DNA of 10,077 nt from an uncultured Jeotgalicoccus sp. Lineage in GTDB: Bacteria; Bacillota; Bacilli; Staphylococcales; Salinicoccaceae. Below the pieces are notes generated by a model that was given only the letters and a program-made list of their open reading frames with translations, did no database searches and was not told where the DNA came from. A program made the translations under genes and the position numbers. Below, piece after piece: positions 6,512-10,077 of the stretch. Numbering within the stretch: position 1 is the first letter of the stretch; each line of letters begins with the position of its first letter. The stretch spans positions 1-10,077 of the forward strand of contig CANRKV010000046.1 of the NCBI GenBank assembly GCA_947631305.1, read 5' to 3'.

Positions 6512-7144
6512 TTAAAAATCGATAATGTTGAATTTTATTGCATAAATAACGGCCTGAGTCCGGTCTGAAACTTCCAGTTTATTCAGTATATGGCTGACGT
6601 GGGTTTTTACTGTCTTCTCACTGACAAAAAGGACTTCACTGATTTCTTTATTCGATTGTCCTTTTACAATTTCTTTCAGTACTTCAGTTTCTCTTCTCGA
6701 CAGTACATTTCGTTCATGAGGCAGATTTCCTTTTTCATCGATAACTTTTAAGATATCAGGATGGACGACTCTGTCTCCTTCTATAACATTATTTATCGAC
6801 TGAACGAGTTCTTCAACTTCCATCTCTTTAATAATGTAGCCGTCTGCACCTGCACGAAAAACAGGTCTGATATATTCTTCACTCGTATAACTCGACAGCA
6901 CAAGTACTTTAATGTGCTTATATTTTTCTTTTAATAATTTAGTCAGCTCGATGCCGTCCATTTCCGGCATAACGAGATCGGTTAATACGAGATTAATATT
7001 GTTATGATTATCTTCAAGATATTTAAGCGTGTCAGCACCGTTGTCGAAATCCTTTACTACATTAATATCAGATGTCGCGGATAATAAAAACTTCATGCCT
7101 TCTCTGACAACCTGATGATCATCAGTTAAAATTATATTGTACAT
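6512..7144 (-). CDS. airR: AirR (YhcR), NarL/LuxR-family response regulator
   Basis: A 210-residue two-component regulator. The receiver domain (about 1-120) shows the acidic pair D8/D9, the phosphoacceptor D56 in LVLTDLVMPEMDG, the switch serine in VLVLSSYTS (about 84-85) and the conserved lysine in GYIIK (K106). The C-terminal LuxR/GerE helix-turn-helix (about 148-207) shows LSRRETEVLKEIVKGQSNKE and then KTVKTHVSHILNKL. The ATG directly follows the airS TAA, and its ribosome site GGAGGG is made from the last airS codons, so translation of the two is coupled. The neighbourhood (XRE gene, yheB, yheA, yhaO, yhaN downstream) and the four-cysteine GAF kinase next to it identify the pair as AirSR/YhcSR, which in S. 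aureus responds to oxygen/redox and has been linked to nitrate respiration and cell-wall genes. Which promoters it binds here cannot be read from the window. Confidence 0.9.
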   Translation of the reverse strand: MYNIILTDDHQVVREGMKFLLSATSDINVVKDFDNGADTLKYLEDNHNNINLVLTDLVMPEMDGIELTKLLKEKYKHIKVLVLSSYTSEEYIRPVFRAGADGYIIKEMEVEELVQSINNVIEGDRVVHPDILKVIDEKGNLPHERNVLSRRETEVLKEIVKGQSNKEISEVLFVSEKTVKTHVSHILNKLEVSDRTQAVIYAIKFNIIDF

Positions 7145-8254
7145 TTAATTCCCTCCGAGTTTTAATCGTGTAATTAATATGGTGCCCTGCCCTTTACCGG
7201 ATTTAATTTCGAGCACGCCGTTCATCTTATGAACACGTTCATGCATATTTGTTAAACCGTGGCTCAGGCCAATTTTTTCAGCCGGTATAAATCCTTTACC
7301 TGTATCACTGATAACGAGCATAAGCTCTTCATCTGTAATTTCCAGCAGTACTTCCGCATCTTTTGTTCCAGCATGCTTTCTAATATTATTAAGCCCTTCC
7401 TGGACGATGCGGTACAGCTCTATTTCCATATCATCCGCTATATTATAAAATCCATTGACCGTAACTTCTATATTCAAATCAAGAATCTTAGCGTAATGTT
7501 TAACCGCTTCAATAATACCGTTTTCTAATCCAATCGGTTTTAATTGCCAGATCAGTGCTTTCATTTCCTTCATTGCATATTTCGATGTATTTTCTATTCT
7601 TTCAAAAGCAAGACCAGTCTGCTCACTATCTTTTAAGGCTTTCGCCGCATGTGATGTAATACCGATGGAAAACAGCATCTGATTAACAGAATCGTGCAAT
7701 TCACGTGCGAGCCGCTGGCGTTCTTTAATAATCATATTTTCTTTTTCACGCGTTGTTAAATCGAGTCTCTTTAATGTAGAACCGAGCTGAAATGCTACAG
7801 ACTCTAATAAATCGAGTTCATCTTTTTGAAATTCGGTGCTGTATGGACTTGCTACATTTAATAAGCCGAACGATTCATCGCCGGAAATCAGCGGTACCGT
7901 CGCATGATGCGTAATATTGTCATTTTCATCAGGCATTTCACGTGCCGCCTTTTCAAGCCTTGAACAAGCGACAATATTTGTCGCATTTGACAGCTCGCCT
8001 TTATTAAATTTATTTACGCACCAGCATTTATCATTGCAAAGATAAGTATTGCTGTTATGCTGCAGCGTCGGCGGCAATTGATAATGCGCACTCAGCTCAT
8101 GTTTACCGTCCTCATTGATAAAGAAAATCCAGCCGGTTTTAAAGTTGGAATGATCAATGAGCATTTCTAAAGCACCGTCAATCATCGACTGACGATGTGT
8201 CTCCGTATTTAAAAACTCTGCGATATCTTTTAACAGCTGCAGTTTACTTTTCAC
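7145..8254 (-). CDS. airS: AirS (YhcS), cytoplasmic GAF-domain Fe-S sensor histidine kinase
   Basis: A soluble histidine kinase of about 369 residues with no membrane segment. The N-terminal GAF domain (about 20-165) holds a cysteine set C73, C77, C79 and C97 (C-x3-C-x-C-x17-C), the probable [2Fe-2S] ligands of this family. Next come a HisKA_3 dimerisation and phosphoacceptor helix with ERQRLARELHDSVNQ (H187), and a HATPase_c domain with the N-box VQEGLNNIRKHAG and the G-box SDTGKGF and GLTNMHERV. It phosphorylates AirR, encoded next. I place the start at GTG 8254-8252: AGAGGTG lies 6 nt upstream. The alternative GTG at 8263 is itself part of that ribosome site and has no spacer. Oxidation or loss of the cluster is expected to switch kinase activity, by analogy with S. 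aureus AirS. The gene is divergent from bdbC. Confidence 0.9.
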   Translation of the reverse strand: MKSKLQLLKDIAEFLNTETHRQSMIDGALEMLIDHSNFKTGWIFFINEDGKHELSAHYQLPPTLQHNSNTYLCNDKCWCVNKFNKGELSNATNIVACSRLEKAAREMPDENDNITHHATVPLISGDESFGLLNVASPYSTEFQKDELDLLESVAFQLGSTLKRLDLTTREKENMIIKERQRLARELHDSVNQMLFSIGITSHAAKALKDSEQTGLAFERIENTSKYAMKEMKALIWQLKPIGLENGIIEAVKHYAKILDLNIEVTVNGFYNIADDMEIELYRIVQEGLNNIRKHAGTKDAEVLLEITDEELMLVISDTGKGFIPAEKIGLSHGLTNMHERVHKMNGVLEIKSGKGQGTILITRLKLGGN

Positions 8255-8276
8255 AATTGACACCTCTTTTAATAAA

Positions 8277-8296
8277 TTGTAAGAAATTTGTTACAC
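8277..8296. promoter_or_regulatory. Inverted repeat in the airS-bdbC divergent region
   Basis: TGTAA (8278-8282) and TTACA (8291-8295) are inverted copies 8 nt apart, within TTGTAAGAAATTTGTTACAC. The arrangement resembles redox-type operators (Rex, Fnr/NreC-like) only loosely. It lies in the airS leader or promoter and just upstream of the bdbC promoter, so a protein bound here could affect both. The binder is unknown. Confidence 0.35.
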
Positions 8297-8316
8297 TTAA
8301 TACAGTGATTAGCACT

Positions 8317-8322
8317 TATAAT
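8317..8322 (+). promoter_or_regulatory. Candidate -10 box of the bdbC operon
   Basis: A perfect TATAAT lies 45 nt upstream of the bdbC ATG. No good -35 hexamer is found 16-18 nt upstream (the best is CACTTA at 8294-8299), which would suit a promoter needing an activator. The call rests on the -10 and the position only. Confidence 0.45.
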
Positions 8323-8366
8323 AAAAAAGTAAGTTACAAAATAAAAATGAAAGGTCAGGCACTGAT

Positions 8367-8774
8367 ATGAAAAATAACAAATTGTATATGCAAATGATTT
8401 TTATCGTGTCATTAGTCGCAATGCTCGGTTCGTTGTACTTCAGTGAAATCAGACTGTATGAGCCATGCGAGATGTGCTGGTATCAGCGGATTCTAATGTA
8501 TCCGATTGTGCTGCTGTCATTTATCGGCATCATTAAAAACGATATTAATGCCGGGCTGTACGTCCGTGTGATGAGCGGAATTGGTATTTTGGTATCTACA
8601 TATCATTATGCATTACAAAAGATTCCGGCACTCGGTGACAGCGCCAATGCTTGTATGGGTGTGTCCTGTACAGTACAATATATAAATTGGGCTGGTTTTA
8701 TTACTATCCCGCTTCTTGCATTGACTGCATTCATCATTATTTTCATTTTATCATTCTTCATTAAAAAAGATTAA
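8367..8774 (+). CDS. bdbC: BdbC/DsbB-family disulfide bond formation protein, 135 aa
   Basis: A small four-helix membrane protein that would reoxidise a thiol-disulfide partner on the outer face of the membrane and pass the electrons to quinone. The first extracytoplasmic loop has the redox pair C34-E-M-C37 in EPCEMCWYQR, the DsbB/BdbC signature with the following Trp and Arg. The second loop has C96 and C101 in NACMGVSCTVQYINW. Hydrophobic segments lie at about 8-26, 42-56, 66-83 and 110-132. The length of 135 is normal for Gram-positive BdbC. AGG lies 7 nt before the ATG. It is followed after 19 nt by a membrane-anchored thioredoxin-fold gene, its likely partner. S. aureus has DsbA but, as I recall, no DsbB, so this gene marks a different genus or acquired content. 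Confidence 0.93.
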   Translation: MKNNKLYMQMIFIVSLVAMLGSLYFSEIRLYEPCEMCWYQRILMYPIVLLSFIGIIKNDINAGLYVRVMSGIGILVSTYHYALQKIPALGDSANACMGVSCTVQYINWAGFITIPLLALTAFIIIFILSFFIKKD

Positions 8775-8793
8775 AGAATAGGAGCTATTAATT

Positions 8794-9297
8794 ATGGGCA
8801 ATAAGATTTTTTACGGCATTATTGGTTTAATCGTCGTTGTATTCGTAGGAGTATTTTTATTTATGAACAATCAGACATCAGATCCGGAAAGTTTAAGTGA
8901 TTCGGGGTATTATCCGTACACTGATAAAGAACCGGACGAACTGACAGGACCGACAATCGATCTTCTTGATGATGAAAATTATCAGGCGAACAAAACACCG
9001 GCAGAAGTTGAAGAAATGGTAAATTCAGGCGAAGGCGAATTCGTCTACTTCTGGAGCCCGACATGTTCACACTGTCAGGAAGCAACACCAATGCTGACAG
9101 ACGCACTTAACGGTATCGACGGAGAAGTAACACAGCTGAATGTGCTTGAATATGATGGCGCATGGGAACAGTGGAACATCTCTGCAACACCGACACTTGT
9201 TTACTATGAAAACGGTGAAGAAGTTGAACGTTTAGAAGGTAATCCTGGGTCAGCTGAAGGTTTCGAAGAATTTATGACAGCAGCTGCGGGAGAATAA
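8794..9297 (+). CDS. Membrane-anchored thioredoxin-fold protein (CSHC active site), 167 aa
   Basis: An N-terminal hydrophobic helix (about 5-24) with no clear signal-peptidase or lipobox site anchors the protein facing outward. An acidic linker (about 28-65) follows, then a compact thioredoxin fold: FVYFWSPTCSHCQEATPML holds the active site C91-S-H-C94, and SATPTLVYY holds the cis-proline (P133). The soluble domain is about 100 residues and lacks room for the helical insertion of DsbA/BdbD, so it resembles thioredoxin or TlpA-like proteins more than a classical BdbD. AGGAG lies 9 nt before the ATG. Placed directly after bdbC, it is probably the thiol partner that BdbC oxidises, acting as a disulfide donor to exported proteins; a reductase or quality-control role cannot be excluded. 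The strongly acidic composition fits surface proteins of a salt-tolerant organism. Confidence 0.88.
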   Translation: MGNKIFYGIIGLIVVVFVGVFLFMNNQTSDPESLSDSGYYPYTDKEPDELTGPTIDLLDDENYQANKTPAEVEEMVNSGEGEFVYFWSPTCSHCQEATPMLTDALNGIDGEVTQLNVLEYDGAWEQWNISATPTLVYYENGEEVERLEGNPGSAEGFEEFMTAAAGE

Positions 9298-9298
9298 T

Positions 9299-10077
9299 AT
9301 GAAATTTATCGTACCTGAGAAGTTCAATGAAACTACTTTGGAAGAAATGCTTATCGCACTTCATATTCCTAAAAAAGAACTGCACTGGCTGCGCATGTCA
9401 AAAGACATCCTCATTAATAATGAAGTACAGCCGGTAAAAACTGCACTCAGTACAGGTGACTCTGTCACACTGCCTGACTTCAGTGAACCGAGCAGTTATA
9501 AAAAGAGTACTAAAAAAGCAGTTATTCTTTTCGAAGATGAAAACCTGCTGATTGCATCTAAACCGCCCGGCCAAAAAGTACATCCGAATGAACCGACAGA
9601 GCATAATACGCTCGTTAACGATGTTATCAACACTGTTGACAGCGACTATGTTGAGCCGGTTCACCGTCTTGATGTTGATACAACAGGAGTTGTACTGATG
9701 GCTAAAAACGCATATATGAAAAAAATGCTCGACTATATGCTTGCTGAAAATAACATTAAACGTATTTACATGGGACACGTTAAGAAAAACAGTAAAATAG
9801 CTGTTCAGAAAATCAGTGCCCCACTTGGTAAAATGCCGCACACGAACATTTTCCATGTGACACGAACAGGTAAAGACGCTGTTACTCACATCACAGGAAA
9901 AACAGTTACAGACAAGTACGAAGAACTGACAATTGAACTGGAAACGGGACGTACGCACCAAATCCGTGCGCATATGAAACACTTAAACGCCCCGCTTGTT
10001 GGAGATAAACTGTATGGCGGACCGCCATCACCCTACCTTCACCTGTACGGCTACAAAGTATCATTCATACACCCGAT
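9299..10077 (+). CDS. RluA-family rRNA/tRNA pseudouridine synthase (C-terminus beyond right edge)
   Basis: The visible 259 codons give an S4-like N-terminal part (ending DILINNEVQPVKTALSTGD, about 36-54) and then the RluA catalytic domain. HRLDVDTTGVVL (122-133) contains the catalytic aspartate D125, and ETGRTHQIRAHMKHLNAPLVG then GDKLYGG form the conserved C-terminal motif. It would convert specific uridines to pseudouridine in rRNA or tRNA; the target base cannot be told from the sequence (RluD-like is the nearest guess). The ATG lies one base after the stop of the thioredoxin-fold gene, with GGGAG in that gene's last codons, so translation is coupled. Only a short C-terminal end should be missing, since the LHLYGYKVSFIHP segment near the edge is normally close to the end of the family. 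Confidence 0.92.
   Translation, partial: MKFIVPEKFNETTLEEMLIALHIPKKELHWLRMSKDILINNEVQPVKTALSTGDSVTLPDFSEPSSYKKSTKKAVILFEDENLLIASKPPGQKVHPNEPTEHNTLVNDVINTVDSDYVEPVHRLDVDTTGVVLMAKNAYMKKMLDYMLAENNIKRIYMGHVKKNSKIAVQKISAPLGKMPHTNIFHVTRTGKDAVTHITGKTVTDKYEELTIELETGRTHQIRAHMKHLNAPLVGDKLYGGPPSPYLHLYGYKVSFIHP

Noticed and set aside
9398..9982. Minus-strand open frame of 194 codons opposite the RluA-type gene
   Set aside because: It is rich in Cys, Phe and His as expected from a shadow frame, and the plus strand carries intact HRLD and GRTHQIR motifs.
1..10077. Mobile element, defence island or CRISPR array
   Set aside because: No transposase, integrase, terminal inverted repeats, spaced direct repeats or known defence domains were seen; YhaO/YhaN is a housekeeping repair pair in conserved gene order.

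Overview
The window looks like chromosomal DNA from a low- to mid-GC member of the Firmicutes, most likely the family Staphylococcaceae. The evidence is gene content and order: yhaN, yhaO, a YheA/YlbF-family gene, a DUF445 (YheB) gene, a small XRE regulator and the AirR/AirS (YhcR/YhcS) two-component pair follow the order I recall from the Staphylococcus aureus chromosome. A DsbB/BdbC homologue, which S. aureus lacks as far as I recall, and a glutamate-type symporter placed between the XRE gene and airR point to a relative such as Jeotgalicoccus, Salinicoccus or Macrococcus rather than S. aureus. The genus is inference.

Layout. Minus strand, right to left: airS and airR (8254-6512, TAA directly followed by ATG); an acidic amino acid:cation symporter (6354-5032) with its own promoter, an upstream CcpA-type cre match and a strong terminator; a 148-residue XRE regulator (4805-4359) whose promoter region carries a Fur-family box; yheB and yheA (4271-2737), ending in a terminator; then yhaO and yhaN (2646 to the left edge), a Mre11/Rad50-like pair with a promoter embedded in that terminator. 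Plus strand: a three-gene unit starting at 8367 encodes a BdbC-type thiol oxidase, a membrane-anchored thioredoxin-fold protein and an RluA-type pseudouridine synthase cut by the right edge. No gap exceeds 300 bases, and I see no tRNA, rRNA, CRISPR array, insertion sequence or prophage.

How the genes fit together. AirS has a cytoplasmic GAF domain with four cysteines, the presumed [2Fe-2S] site for oxygen/redox sensing, and passes phosphate to AirR. It is divergent from the disulfide-bond genes, with about 110 bp shared between them that contain an inverted repeat, so shared redox control is an attractive but unproven idea. The YhaO/YhaN pair probably processes DNA ends. YheA and YheB have no established function. 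The regulatory sites (Fur-family box, cre, extended -10 promoter, terminators) are the least routine part of the window. I found no clearly new multi-gene system.
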